Below the pieces are notes generated by a model. The model was not told the origin of the DNA and searched no databases. It worked only from the letters and a program-made list of their open reading frames with translations. A stretch of DNA of 64,000 bases, taken from Alteromonas sp047556435. Its GTDB lineage: Bacteria; Pseudomonadota; Gammaproteobacteria; Enterobacterales; Alteromonadaceae. Within the stretch, counting starts at the first letter, position 1, and each line of letters begins with the position of its first letter. The stretch spans positions 2,728,001 through 2,792,000 of the forward strand of contig NZ_CP180210.1 in the NCBI RefSeq assembly GCF_047556435.1. The letters are read 5' to 3'. Position numbers and translations under genes: made by a program. Positions 53,423-63,384 of this stretch are shown in pieces.

Positions 53423-55462
53423 TTAAATGGCAGCGCACACCCGGGTGCCCTGATCAATGGCGCGTTTTGCATCCAGCTCCAATGCTTCATCAGCTCCGCC
53501 AATCAGATGATATGGCACATTAAGGCCTTTCGTCAGCTCGCGTAATGGTTCCTGTCCGGCACAAATGATGATGTTATCTACCGGCAGCACTTTAGCTTCA
53601 CCATCGACAGTGATGTGAAGGCCCTCGTCATCAATGCGGTCGTAGCTAACCCCTGGTATCATTTTTACGCCTTTCATCAGCAATCCTGCACGGTGCGACC
53701 AGCCAGTGGTTTTCCCCAGACCTGCACCCACTTTGCTGGTTTTACGCTGAAGCAGGAAAATCTGGCGTGGTGACGGCTCAGGCTGTGGCTTCATTCCCTC
53801 GACACCGGCGCGAGCTTCAAGCTTCATGTCGATACCCCACTCACGCATAAACGCGGCGATATCCTGACTTGGCGTCGCTTTGCCATGGGACAGATATTCT
53901 GCGGTATCAAAACCAATACCGCCCGCACCAATAATGGCCACGGCATGACCGACAGGCTTTTTCGCTTTGATTACATCCAGATACGACAATACTTTCTCGT
54001 GATCGATGCCAGGGATATCCGGGGTACGCGGCAATATTCCCGTTGCCAGCAATACCTCGTCGAATCCCCCCTCATTCAACATTTCTGCATCTACGCGGGT
54101 ATTCAGTTTTACTGTGACGTTATGCAATTCAAGCTGCTTTTTGAAATAACGCAGCGTTTCGTAAAACTCTTCTTTACCCGGAATTTGCTTGGCGATATTA
54201 AACTGTCCGCCAATCTCACTGTCCGCATCAAACAGCGTAACTGAATGTCCACGCTCTGCTGCAGTCACGGCTGCGGCAAGCCCCGCTGGCCCGGCACCGA
54301 CAACGGCAATATGCTTTTTCTGCGACGCAGGCTCGATATTCAGTTCCAGTTCATGACATGCTCTGGGATTCACCAGACAACTTGTCAGCTTGCCGTTAAA
54401 CACGTGATCCAGGCAAGCCTGATTACAGCCAATACAGGTATTTATTTCGTCAGCACGGTTCTGCTGGGCTTTACGCACAAAGTCGGCATCAGCGAGGAAA
54501 GGCCGTGCCATTGATATCATGTCGGCATCGCCTCTTGCCAGCACTTCTTCAGCCACTTCCGGCGTGTTAATGCGGTTTGATGTAATAACCGGAATCGATA
54601 AGGCGTCACGAAATTTTGCCGTCACCCAGGTGAAGGCCGCTCGCGGCACCTTGGTATTGATGGTAGGAATACGCGCCTCATGCCAGCCAATCCCGGTATT
54701 GATAATGGTCGCACCAGCTTTTTCGATTTCTTTCCCCAGTGTTACCACTTCATCGTAGCTTGAGCCGCCCTCAACCAGGTCCAGCATCGACAGCCGGTAA
54801 ATAATGATAAAGTTTTTGCCTACGGCCTCTCGCACGCGACGCACAACCTCGATAGGCAGACGAATGCGATTTTCGTATTCACCGCCCCACTGATCGTCAC
54901 GATGGTTGGTTCGCTTCGCAATAAACTGATTAAGGAAGTACCCCTCAGATCCCATAATTTCCACGCCATCATAACCGGCGCGCTGCGCCTGTTTTGCGGT
55001 GAAAATAAAGTCTCCAATCTGCTTTTCTATTTCCTCGTCAGTTAACGCTTTTGGCTTATAAGGGTTGATGGGCGCCTGCACTGCTGAAGGGGCGACCAGC
55101 TTTTCACTATAAGCGTAACGGCCAGTATGCAGAATTTGCATACAGATTTTACCGCCTGCAATGTGCACGGCATCCGTGACCTCTTTATGATGAGCGACGG
55201 CTTTATCGCTGTCCAGACGACGCGTCATCGGATGCGTAGAGCCCTCTTCATTCGGCCCAATCCCCCCGGTCACAATCAAACCTACGCCGCCTCGCGCACG
55301 TTCTGCATAGAATGCTGCCATGGCTTTGTGTCCATTCGGCATTTCTTCCAAACCGGTGTGCATCGAGCCCATCAGTACACGGTTTTTCAGTTCAGTAAAA
55401 CCTAAGTCCAGAGGGCGAAATAGATGAGGGTAAACCGGATGATCTGTCACTGTGCTGTTCAT
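53423..55462 (-). CDS. fadH: NADPH-dependent 2,4-dienoyl-CoA reductase
   Basis: Reduces 2,4-dienoyl-CoA made during beta-oxidation of unsaturated fatty acids. The 679-residue flavoprotein has an N-terminal TIM barrel of the old yellow enzyme type (FRPLDLGFTELKNRVLMGSMHTGLEE, YDGVEIMGSEGYFLNQF), a 4Fe-4S cluster Cys set (CIGCNQAC and CLVNPRA), FAD binding IAVVGAGPAGLAAAVTA and NADPH binding VAIIGAGGIGFDTAEYL. The next gene upstream on this strand is a crotonase, 22 bases away. Confidence 0.92.
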   Translation of the reverse strand: MNSTVTDHPVYPHLFRPLDLGFTELKNRVLMGSMHTGLEEMPNGHKAMAAFYAERARGGVGLIVTGGIGPNEEGSTHPMTRRLDSDKAVAHHKEVTDAVHIAGGKICMQILHTGRYAYSEKLVAPSAVQAPINPYKPKALTDEEIEKQIGDFIFTAKQAQRAGYDGVEIMGSEGYFLNQFIAKRTNHRDDQWGGEYENRIRLPIEVVRRVREAVGKNFIIIYRLSMLDLVEGGSSYDEVVTLGKEIEKAGATIINTGIGWHEARIPTINTKVPRAAFTWVTAKFRDALSIPVITSNRINTPEVAEEVLARGDADMISMARPFLADADFVRKAQQNRADEINTCIGCNQACLDHVFNGKLTSCLVNPRACHELELNIEPASQKKHIAVVGAGPAGLAAAVTAAERGHSVTLFDADSEIGGQFNIAKQIPGKEEFYETLRYFKKQLELHNVTVKLNTRVDAEMLNEGGFDEVLLATGILPRTPDIPGIDHEKVLSYLDVIKAKKPVGHAVAIIGAGGIGFDTAEYLSHGKATPSQDIAAFMREWGIDMKLEARAGVEGMKPQPEPSPRQIFLLQRKTSKVGAGLGKTTGWSHRAGLLMKGVKMIPGVSYDRIDDEGLHITVDGEAKVLPVDNIIICAGQEPLRELTKGLNVPYHLIGGADEALELDAKRAIDQGTRVCAAI

Positions 55463-55484
55463 AATCGGTCCTGATAATGTTGTT

Positions 55485-56354
55485 TTAATTGGTTTTAGAC
55501 TGCATACGGCTTACGCAGTCATGTAAGTCGTCGAACGACGCAGGCGTGCCTGTTTTTTGTGCCTGCATCGCTGCTTGTATATCCGGCATCTGAAACATGC
55601 CACTTTGCCACGTCGCCATATGATTCAGGCTGTCAGCAAGGCTGTGATCCAGTGCATAGTTGATCATTTGCTTGGTGCCGGTAACGGCCATTGGCGATTG
55701 CGCTGCAATCAGACGGGCTATTTTCATCACGCTTTCGAGCATGTCATCCTGTGAAGCATAGACCTGATTCACAAACCCAGCCTCCAGAGCTTCATTGGCA
55801 CCAAAGTTTCTTCCGGTGTACGCAAGCTCTTTGACTAATCCCACGGGCATCAAACGGGGCAGACGCTGTAATGTGCCTAAATCAGCAGTCATGCCTATCT
55901 GGGTTTCTTTAATGGTAAAAAATGCATCCTCAGTGCAATAACGCATGTCACAAGCGCAAAGTAAGTCAACAGCACCTCCGATTGCCCCGCCCTGAACCGC
56001 GCCCAGAACCGGCATCCGCACGGCTTCTAATGCATTAAAACTGTCTTGCAGTTCGAACACCAGCCTGCGTAAGCGTTCTGCCCGACGGGCAGGTTCACCC
56101 GAAAAATCTTCTGCCATCGAGGTGAATACCGAGAGATCCATTCCTGCAGAGAAGTGCTTACCCTGAGAAGAGATAACAATGGCTCTGGCACTGGCGTGAT
56201 GATCGATGCTGCGCACCGCATCGGGTAATTCCTTCCAAAATGCCGGTACCATTGAGTTCATAGCATCTGGCCGGGAGAGCTGAATATGCGCGACCTTGTC
56301 GGCAATCTCTACAGTGAGCGTTTCGTACTGCTTTTCATTGACAGGCGCGGTCAT
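55485..56354 (-). CDS. Enoyl-CoA hydratase/isomerase family protein (crotonase)
   Basis: 289 residues from the ATG at 56354, which has AAGGAAC upstream; the frame opens at 56375. The crotonase oxyanion-hole segments are present (SSQGKHFSAGMDLSVF and GAVQGGAIGGAVDLLCACDMRY), and the ETQIGMTADLGTLQRLPRL segment resembles delta3,5-delta2,4-dienoyl-CoA isomerases, which would fit the neighbouring fadH. First gene under the TetR-type operators. Confidence 0.85.
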   Translation of the reverse strand: MTAPVNEKQYETLTVEIADKVAHIQLSRPDAMNSMVPAFWKELPDAVRSIDHHASARAIVISSQGKHFSAGMDLSVFTSMAEDFSGEPARRAERLRRLVFELQDSFNALEAVRMPVLGAVQGGAIGGAVDLLCACDMRYCTEDAFFTIKETQIGMTADLGTLQRLPRLMPVGLVKELAYTGRNFGANEALEAGFVNQVYASQDDMLESVMKIARLIAAQSPMAVTGTKQMINYALDHSLADSLNHMATWQSGMFQMPDIQAAMQAQKTGTPASFDDLHDCVSRMQSKTN

Positions 56355-56385
56355 GTCAGGCGTTCCTTTTAACATTATTGCAAAC

Positions 56386-56425
56386 TAGACAGTGTCAAGA
56401 TAAGCGGATATATTGACACTGTCAA
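56386..56425 (-). promoter_or_regulatory. Two TetR-type operators over the crotonase promoter
   Basis: TTGACA-C-TGTCAA (56413-56425) is a perfect 13-bp palindrome; TAGACA-G-TGTCAA (56386-56398) is the same with one mismatch, 27 bp apart. The minus-strand promoter TTGACA (plus 56420-56425), 17-bp spacer, TATCTT (56397-56402) is embedded in them: the -35 lies in one operator and the -10 abuts the other. The divergent TetR gene begins 40 bases away, so the sites probably control both genes. Confidence 0.75.
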
Positions 56426-56465
56426 GATGTCAACACGATGAAGAGTTTAAGATGGGTATAAAAGG

Positions 56466-57086
56466 ATGAGTACTGCCTCGCAAAATTATCACCACGGCGA
56501 CCTGCGTGCCACTCTGCTTCGGGTTGCCACCGAGCGAGTGGTCAAGGAAGGAATAGACAGTCTGAGCTTGCGAAAGCTCGCTGAAGAGGCCGGCGTATCC
56601 CGTACCGCGCCCTACCATCATTTTAAAGACAAAAACGCGTTGTTAAATGCGATTGCCGCACATGGCTTTGCCCAGTGGCATGATAAGGCCAGCGAAGTGT
56701 TTGATGACGAATCGCGCACACCCCAGCAGCGGTTTAAAGACTTTATTCGTAATTATATTAGCTGGGCGGCAGACAACCCGCAGCTGTATGAACTCATGTT
56801 TGGCCGCACCATATGGCAGGCGGGCAAAGCGACAGATGATCTTACGTCAATTGCATTTCCCAGCTTTCAGTTTCTGGTAAAAATCACTGCCCACTGGCAA
56901 GAAAAAGGGATCCTGCCCGCGAACCAGGATCCGCTTCGCCTGACGCAGGTAACCTGGGGCACGATGCACGGAATCGCCCGTCTGGTAATAGATGGTATTT
57001 ATGCTGAGAGCAGCCACATAAACGAAATGTGTGACTGTGCCGCCGAAATGTTTATGCAGGCCGCATCAGCCAGGCTGGACGAATAA
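56466..57086 (+). CDS. TetR-family transcription regulator of the crotonase-fadH genes
   Basis: A 206-residue repressor with an N-terminal TetR helix-turn-helix (about 9-60, HHGDLRATLLRVATERVVKEGIDSLSLRKLAEEAGVSRTAPYHHFKDKNALLNAIA) and a helical ligand-binding C-terminus with the WHG-like pattern (TQVTWGTMHGIARLVIDG). Divergent from the crotonase gene with two operator palindromes between them. The ligand is probably an acyl-CoA or related compound, by context only. Confidence 0.88.
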   Translation: MSTASQNYHHGDLRATLLRVATERVVKEGIDSLSLRKLAEEAGVSRTAPYHHFKDKNALLNAIAAHGFAQWHDKASEVFDDESRTPQQRFKDFIRNYISWAADNPQLYELMFGRTIWQAGKATDDLTSIAFPSFQFLVKITAHWQEKGILPANQDPLRLTQVTWGTMHGIARLVIDGIYAESSHINEMCDCAAEMFMQAASARLDE

Positions 57087-57103
57087 ACGCGCAGGCGGTC
57101 AGC

Positions 57104-58735
57104 CTAAAGGCTAACCGGCTTTCCGGCATGCTCGGCTTTGATAAACTCTGCAGCCCGTTCTGCAATCATCACCGTTGGCGCATTCGTATTGCCGCCCACC
57201 AATGACGGCATAACAGAGGCATCCACTACTCTCAGCTTTTTCACCCCTCTCACCCGCAACTGGTTATCGACAACAGCCATGGGATCTTCATCAGTCCCCA
57301 TTTTGCATGTGCCTATCGGGTGATAAATGGTTTCTGATTTTTCGCGGATAAAGTCGATTATGGCTTCATCGCTTTGTGCATCTGCTCCAGGAAATTTCTC
57401 GGTGATCCCGTATTGCTCAAATGCCTTGGTGTTGGCAATTCGGCGTGCCAGGCGCACTGCCTCAACCATCACTTTCACGTCATCTTCATGGCTGAGGTAG
57501 CACGGATCGATAAGTGGATGATCTGAAGGGTGATTACTCTGTAGCGAAATTCGTCCACGGCTTTTCGGATACAAACAACAAACGTGTATGCCAAAGCCAT
57601 AGCCGTAAACCGAACGCCTGCCGTGATCATCTAAAATCGCGGGCAAAAAGTGTAGCTGAATATCCGGACCATGCTGCGCCAATGATGAACTTACAAATCC
57701 GCCAGCCTCTGCGATATTAGAAGAAAACAGCCCCTTGCGGTGAAAAAGATACTGGAAGGTGCCTTTGATATATGCCGGTAAAGCGCCGGCGGCAATCGCA
57801 TAGCCCTCACGGGCCTCACACTTATACTGCACGATGGCATCGAGATGATCCTGCAGGTTTTGCCCGACCCCAGGTAAATCCACCTGCACATGAACGCCAA
57901 CGTCCTGCAACTCCTCTTTAGGGCCAATGCCGGAAAGCATCAGTAACTGCGGTGAGTTAATTGCCCCCCCACAAAGGATCACTTCTTCTTTGGCGTTAAG
58001 TCGCTTGATTCGCCCCTTCTCACGCACCTGAACACCGGTTGCGGTCTTATCCTTCAGCAACACACGTTCAACCAGGATCTGCGTCATCACAGTGAGGTTA
58101 TTGCGGCTGCGGGCTTCCTGCAGATAGCCTTTCGCCGTGGAGCAGCGCTGACCGTTTTTCTGCGTGACATGATAAAAACCAAGCCCTTCACGATCGTCAC
58201 GATTGAAGTCGCTGATAACGTTTAGTCCGACCTCATCCGCAGCCTTAACAAACGACTGCGACAGCACATTGGTATGTCGCAACGCTTCAACACCCAGTGG
58301 CCCGCCAACGCCGTGGAAATCATCTGCACCAGCGGCAAAATCTTCGGAGCGTTTGAAGTACGGCAGTACGCTGTCGAAATTCCAGCCCGCTGCGCCCTCT
58401 TGCTCCCAACGGTTATAATCCTCGATGTCTCCCCGGATATAACACATGGCATTGACTGAGCTTGAGCCGCCCAGTGTTTTCCCGCGTGGCCAGAACAGTT
58501 CACGCTCAAACAATTCCTGCTGCGGAGCGGTGTGATACCCCCAGCCTATACCATCGAAGCGGGCCAGCAAGGATAATCCAAAAGGGATGTGAATAAGGGG
58601 ATTGGTGTCTTTCCCGCCTGCCTCTATCAGACATACTGTGACAGCGGGATTTTCCGACAAACGGGTAGCCAGTGCAGCGCCAGCAGAACCTGCGCCTACA
58701 ATGATGTAGTCAAATTGTTCAATCGATTCCTGCAT
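57104..58735 (-). CDS. GMC-family FAD-dependent alcohol/choline dehydrogenase
   Basis: A 543-residue flavoenzyme with the FAD-binding FDYIIVGAGSAGAALATRL, the GMC signatures ARGKTLGGSSSVNAMCYIRG-like WPRGKTLGGSSSVNAMCYIRG and INSPQLLMLSGIG, and the C-terminal His/Asn pair in YHPIGTCKMG and VGGNTNAPTVMIAERAAEFI. Resembles BetA/AlkJ-type dehydrogenases for long-chain or unsaturated alcohols. It is on the same strand as fadH but separated by the oppositely oriented TetR gene. Confidence 0.88.
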   Translation of the reverse strand: MQESIEQFDYIIVGAGSAGAALATRLSENPAVTVCLIEAGGKDTNPLIHIPFGLSLLARFDGIGWGYHTAPQQELFERELFWPRGKTLGGSSSVNAMCYIRGDIEDYNRWEQEGAAGWNFDSVLPYFKRSEDFAAGADDFHGVGGPLGVEALRHTNVLSQSFVKAADEVGLNVISDFNRDDREGLGFYHVTQKNGQRCSTAKGYLQEARSRNNLTVMTQILVERVLLKDKTATGVQVREKGRIKRLNAKEEVILCGGAINSPQLLMLSGIGPKEELQDVGVHVQVDLPGVGQNLQDHLDAIVQYKCEAREGYAIAAGALPAYIKGTFQYLFHRKGLFSSNIAEAGGFVSSSLAQHGPDIQLHFLPAILDDHGRRSVYGYGFGIHVCCLYPKSRGRISLQSNHPSDHPLIDPCYLSHEDDVKVMVEAVRLARRIANTKAFEQYGITEKFPGADAQSDEAIIDFIREKSETIYHPIGTCKMGTDEDPMAVVDNQLRVRGVKKLRVVDASVMPSLVGGNTNAPTVMIAERAAEFIKAEHAGKPVSL

Positions 58736-58886
58736 ATTCCGTCCCCCGACTTCGAGCGGATAAGTTACCAGCCTCGCAGCTTAAGTTCGCGCTCTGCGCC
58801 ACTTTGCTGTGCTTTACCGGCAAATATTGGTATGACCAGTCTAGCAAATTTTGCACAGCATTCGGTAGAACTATGTTAATGTTTAC

Positions 58887-59633
58887 ATGCACTATTATGA
58901 TGAGAATCAATTCCACATGCAGCAATTGGGATGGAAGGCACGGTGGCAAGTGCTGCTTGCTGCCGTTCTGATTAAACTGGGTAAACTGACACACGATAAA
59001 TTCACTGAAGACGAGCTAACCGAGCTTGCCGCTGAATTTTATCCTCACGATTTTTCTATCAATACCCCAGTCGGCCAGGGCAATGTCACCCTCCAACGCG
59101 GGAAGGTGTTTTTCAATCAGAACGAGAACCGGGTGTGCCTGCAGTCGCTAGCAAGCATCGATATTCAGGCACTTGGCTCCCGGCTCTACCGGGCACATCT
59201 TGTCGTGATTGTCAGTGCCACACCACGTTACGAAAAAGACACTGCGACACTGCATTTTGAACACATTGATGTCGATGACATCAGACTCATCAATGACGAT
59301 TATTCGTTAATCCAAGACACTCGCTTTTTAATCAACAAGCTGGTTCCAGGTGGACTTGCCGGGTTATTCAGTAACTCGGTAAAAAATGTACTGTCGCTGG
59401 TCTCTGCCGGCACCAGCGATCAGGCGGTGTCATATCTGCAGCTTTACCTTGACGGTAGCAAGCAAAAAATCCTCGACTATCACCGCCCGCAAATAGCCGC
59501 AAAACTGATTGCGATGACCCACAACCTGCCGCTACATCATACTATGCGTGAAGACGTCTGGCGCGAAGTGCTGTTCAGACGATATGGTGAAAGAGTGATC
59601 GTTGCGAATAACACGCTGGAATTTCAGTTCTGA
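58887..59633 (+). CDS. Conserved hypothetical protein next to the WS/DGAT gene
   Basis: A 248-residue soluble protein (first 15 residues slightly hydrophobic, no convincing signal). The pattern NTPVGQGNVTLQRGKVFFNQNENRVCLQSLASIDIQALGSRLYRAHLVVIVSATPRYEKDTATLHFEHIDVDDIRLI is beta-rich and loosely recalls DUF1439 (YceB-like) lipid-binding proteins, but the likeness is weak. Starts: 58887, or the Met at 58917. It converges with the acyltransferase gene. Confidence 0.6.
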   Translation: MHYYDENQFHMQQLGWKARWQVLLAAVLIKLGKLTHDKFTEDELTELAAEFYPHDFSINTPVGQGNVTLQRGKVFFNQNENRVCLQSLASIDIQALGSRLYRAHLVVIVSATPRYEKDTATLHFEHIDVDDIRLINDDYSLIQDTRFLINKLVPGGLAGLFSNSVKNVLSLVSAGTSDQAVSYLQLYLDGSKQKILDYHRPQIAAKLIAMTHNLPLHHTMREDVWREVLFRRYGERVIVANNTLEFQF

Positions 59634-59770
59634 GTGAGATTACTCACTGTGGTTGTTGCACGTGCATCTAAATGAAAGTGAGCGGCGGTCGGGGTATAAC
59701 AGCAGGACATCCTGAATGCCCTAAGCCGCTGAAACCTGAAATCACGACCAGTGTCGATGACGTGCACATG

Positions 59771-61207
59771 CTAGTCACTGACAATAGACAGAGGTACGCG
59801 CTCGACATGCTCACCGATATCATCAATATTCAGTCCGGGTTTATCAACGCTGGCCTCCAACATGTCGAAGGCTTCCTCAAAGTACTTCGCTAACGGCTCC
59901 AGCGATTTGATATTCTTGTTGCAACATACCATGCCGATATTGGCGTTTCCTGCATAAGTCATCAACGTGATATTCACACCGCCACCTGGCGTCATGGTGG
60001 AGATGGGGTAACAGGCAAGCAGCTTGGAGTCTTTCAGATAGCGATACTCTCTGGGGCCGGGTACATTAGACACCAGCACATTGGCAATGGGTTTCACAAG
60101 GTTGGAAAGGCGAAGCCATTCAAACACCAGCGCGAAGCTCTGGATCACTATGGTATAGGCACTGAACGCGCCCGGACTGGCATGCTGCGCAGCATATTTC
60201 ACTATCCGGTGATTAATAATAATCTGGCGTAATCGTAAATACGGATCCTGTTCACCGTGGGCCAGGGTAACAGGCACGATCGCGATTTTGTTCCCCGTGG
60301 TTTTCTCTCCGGGTTTTCGCAAATTGATTGGCATATTGGTGTACAGTGCCTTTTTAAACACGTGACCATGGTCCTGCAACAGGCGGTGAACCCCGATATC
60401 AAAGGCACACAGCAAAATTTCATTGGCCGTAGCCCGCGTCCGCTTCCCCAATGCCTTGACCCGCTCAAAATCCAAATCGGTTGTTGCCACCGCCCTGCCC
60501 GGTTTTACCTGACCGGTTAATACGGTTTTTGTTCCACTGAAGGGAATTGGCATGTAGTGCGGATTAATCCGACAAATTTTGAGAAACAGCCTCAGGAAAA
60601 TGACCGAGAGATCAAACGCAATGCGCAAGGCACCCACCAGCGATTGCCAGAAACGTTTTATTTTTCGTGGTTTTGGTGAACGGTGACGCAACCGTTTCAC
60701 TGCCCACACCGGAATAAACTTATCGTTATCTGGCGTTGACAGATAGCCTGCCTGAAACCAGCGTACCAGCGTTGAGCCGTCTCCATACATATGATGGACA
60801 CGTGCATAAATGGCGTATTGACGGTGCGTCGTGTCATAAATGAAATGGTATTGCCACAGTGGCTTATCAGGATCCAGTCGCGATTCATGTAATCTTGCCA
60901 CGAACTCGTCCAGGGCATCACGGCAGGTTGCATTTTCTACCTTGTGGATCTGAATGTGGTAATCCATGTTCATGGACTTAACCGGCTGTAACCCTAACGG
61001 ATAGCCCAGAAACGCCTTCACCCGACAATTAAACGGTGGTGTTGCCCTGGAAAACCCTTTTACTTCCTCATATAGCGCATGTACATACTGTGAGCTGTCC
61101 GCATCTTCCGGCATTTCCAGCAATTGCAGACAGGCTACATGCTTGGGATTAGCATCTGATTCAGTGAGCCAGAAAGATTTATCCAGAAAACTCAGACTAC
61201 GGGACAT
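59771..61207 (-). CDS. Wax ester synthase / diacylglycerol acyltransferase (WS/DGAT)
   Basis: Joins fatty acyl-CoA to a long-chain alcohol or to diacylglycerol to make storage wax esters or triacylglycerol. 478 residues with the catalytic motif H138-H139-M-Y-G-D143-G144 and the bacterial-type C-terminal LSNLVKPIANVLVSNVPGPREYRYL (the PLW motif equivalent is DPDKPLWQYHFI). The start overlaps the TetR-type stop by one base (TGATG), so translation is coupled. Confidence 0.9.
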   Translation of the reverse strand: MSRSLSFLDKSFWLTESDANPKHVACLQLLEMPEDADSSQYVHALYEEVKGFSRATPPFNCRVKAFLGYPLGLQPVKSMNMDYHIQIHKVENATCRDALDEFVARLHESRLDPDKPLWQYHFIYDTTHRQYAIYARVHHMYGDGSTLVRWFQAGYLSTPDNDKFIPVWAVKRLRHRSPKPRKIKRFWQSLVGALRIAFDLSVIFLRLFLKICRINPHYMPIPFSGTKTVLTGQVKPGRAVATTDLDFERVKALGKRTRATANEILLCAFDIGVHRLLQDHGHVFKKALYTNMPINLRKPGEKTTGNKIAIVPVTLAHGEQDPYLRLRQIIINHRIVKYAAQHASPGAFSAYTIVIQSFALVFEWLRLSNLVKPIANVLVSNVPGPREYRYLKDSKLLACYPISTMTPGGGVNITLMTYAGNANIGMVCCNKNIKSLEPLAKYFEEAFDMLEASVDKPGLNIDDIGEHVERVPLSIVSD

Positions 61208-61875
61208 CAGCGGGCCTCCAGGTAATCAGGTACTGACGAAGACAGGTTCGCCATCGTATGGCTGTTGATAGCATGTTGAATGGCGTCGATCTCGGGCTTT
61301 GGCAGTGAAAGTCTGGGCAGTACAATCACCATGACCATCGACAGCGCATGATAATGAATAGATTCCGCGTCCTGATGAGGTTTGCGTTGATCGGCCTGGC
61401 ACGTCTGAGTAAGAATTAATGTGATGGTCTCTGCCAACAAGTTTTTCTCACTCTGGCTGGCGTCCAGCGAATTATCCTCTATTAACCGGTCCAGCATCGC
61501 CCGTAATTGATTATCGACTGTTAGCAACAGTTGCTTGAGCGGCCTCGCGACGCCGGGGTACTTTTCCAGTAAGTCAGCCTGACTGCGGTATAAAAAGCGA
61601 AATAAGTGAAGTTTCTCAATTAAAATATACAGGTAGTAAAACACATCCTCAGCGCTCAGAGCGCTAACCACATCCCGTGAGAGAACATTCATCATCTGCT
61701 TTTTGTGCAATGCGACGAGTGCCTCAATAAGGACCTCTTTACCCTTATAATGGTAATACAGGTTGCCCGGGCTGATATCCAGCTCCATGGCAATATCCAC
61801 ACTGGTTACCCCATTCTCACCGTGTTCATTAAACAGTTCCAGTGCGGTGAGTAATATCCTCTCTGCTGTTTTCAT
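61207..61875 (-). CDS. TetR-family regulator upstream of the acyltransferase
   Basis: 222 residues from the Met of MKTAERILLTALELFNEHGENGVTSVDIAMELDISPGNLYYHYKGKEVLIEALVALHKKQ, a complete TetR helix-turn-helix. The frame opens far upstream (62100) inside the DUF445 gene, but that part is not TetR sequence. Five bases after DUF445 and one-base overlap with WS/DGAT: a three-gene operon. Confidence 0.9.
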   Translation of the reverse strand: MKTAERILLTALELFNEHGENGVTSVDIAMELDISPGNLYYHYKGKEVLIEALVALHKKQMMNVLSRDVVSALSAEDVFYYLYILIEKLHLFRFLYRSQADLLEKYPGVARPLKQLLLTVDNQLRAMLDRLIEDNSLDASQSEKNLLAETITLILTQTCQADQRKPHQDAESIHYHALSMVMVIVLPRLSLPKPEIDAIQHAINSHTMANLSSSVPDYLEAR

Positions 61876-61879
61876 AAAA

Positions 61880-63088
61880 TCAACTAAACACCAGGTACAG
61901 TTGCGCAAGGCCGGCCAAGCCGCCCAGAATCGCGCCGACAATGATAAGTTTCCACTCGTCCTGTTGATAAGCGGGTCGCAAAACGCCTTCAAATTCAACA
62001 GCAGACAACGCCTGCATACGTTCTGACAAGTCTTCACCGATACGCAGGGCGCTATTGGCATAATCATAGGCGTACAACAGGTATTTGTCAGAATTCTCAA
62101 AGATTTGCTTCACCGCCAGCGATTTCATGCGGTGATAATTGTCTGAGCCCACCCCCAGCGCAAAGTAGGGTTGTGCAACCGCGACATAACGCTCAATGGC
62201 ATCGTTAACGTGCAGCTCAATGAGCTCCAGTAGCTGAGCGGAGCCAGACCCGTGAAGAATGATATGGGTGATATTACGGGGCGTAATCAGCTTCTGTTCA
62301 ATGATGGCTGAATACACTTCAGAGACTTCTTTTTGCCTTTTCAGAAACATTCCCTGAAGCGTGACGGGTCCGAGGCGAATTGGATTTTTGGGCTCGAAGA
62401 TAATTTTTATCGCTATCCAGTTTGTCGCATACCCCACCAGTAACCCACCAAGCGGAAGGATCCACCAGGACTGAAAAAAGTGCCACAGCACCATGGTGGG
62501 TAACCCGAATAAAAAGCCAAAGTAAAAGCCGGAGCGCACAATAAAAGGAAATTCTTTCTCACCGGCAGTGAGAAAAATTTCGTTGATTAACTCCGGCGAA
62601 TTCACTAACTGCTCGACCACCAGCTCTTTGATATCGAGGATCTCATTGACGTTATTCTGAAAGTCCTCCACCATCTTGTGAACGACGTTGGGAATATCAT
62701 TCTCTATGCGTTGATAAACCAGATTTTTTCCCTGAACCGGGAGTGCTGCCCATAATTGCGGTGCTGACTCAGTCATCACATCATTAATGACCTTGCGAAC
62801 CACTTGCTTCAAACGGCGTTCGATGGCTTCAGTTAGGGCATCAGGATCCAGCCGGTTCGCCAGTTCCTCCACGCTTAGCAGCTTGCCAAGCACCAACTCG
62901 ACTTCGATTTCCGCCATTTGACGACGCTTGGCCGGAATGAGCCCCTGCCAGCCAAAGATGGGACGAATACCCACAAACTCGATGGGGTAAAACATCATTT
63001 TTACGGCCAGATAATTGGTGGCCCACCCGACGATTGCGCTGATAAGTGGTATCGACAACAAACTCAGCGTCTGAATATTCCATTCCAT
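61880..63088 (-). CDS. DUF445 family membrane protein
   Basis: A 402-residue protein with an N-terminal hydrophobic segment (about 8-30, LLSIPLISAIVGWATNYLAVKMMFYP), a second such repeat around 195-235 (ending ATNWIAIKIIFEPKNP), and a C-terminal hydrophobic stretch (WKLIIVGAILGGLAGLAQLYLVF). The two WATNYLAVKMMFYP/YATNWIAIKIIFEP motifs are the duplicated signature of DUF445. Family function is unknown. First gene of the operon with TetR and WS/DGAT. Confidence 0.85.
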   Translation of the reverse strand: MEWNIQTLSLLSIPLISAIVGWATNYLAVKMMFYPIEFVGIRPIFGWQGLIPAKRRQMAEIEVELVLGKLLSVEELANRLDPDALTEAIERRLKQVVRKVINDVMTESAPQLWAALPVQGKNLVYQRIENDIPNVVHKMVEDFQNNVNEILDIKELVVEQLVNSPELINEIFLTAGEKEFPFIVRSGFYFGFLFGLPTMVLWHFFQSWWILPLGGLLVGYATNWIAIKIIFEPKNPIRLGPVTLQGMFLKRQKEVSEVYSAIIEQKLITPRNITHIILHGSGSAQLLELIELHVNDAIERYVAVAQPYFALGVGSDNYHRMKSLAVKQIFENSDKYLLYAYDYANSALRIGEDLSERMQALSAVEFEGVLRPAYQQDEWKLIIVGAILGGLAGLAQLYLVFS

Positions 63089-63384
63089 GCGGCGTGATAC
63101 GTGCCTTGCTGTTATTCTTTTACTGGTTCAGGCTACTGACTGCACAGCCTTTGGTCAATCTTTTCTCTTGTCTATCTTGATCAGCCACAAAAAGACATGA
63201 TTGCTGTCATGTGCATATTTACAGGATTGTCATACTTCCCGCAGATAACCACCTTGTAGCGGGCACAACAATCCGACATAACGCTATCGACGTAAATTGG
63301 GTAGTAGATTCTAAATTCGTTTTTTACACTACAATGACCAAAATTGCGTGAACCTGCCAATGCAGTCAGGTTGTAGGGGGAAGT

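Noticed and set aside
59632..59648. AGTGAG-ATTA-CTCACT hairpin after the 248-residue gene
   Set aside because: Only a 6-bp stem and no T tract on either strand, so it was not called as a terminator.
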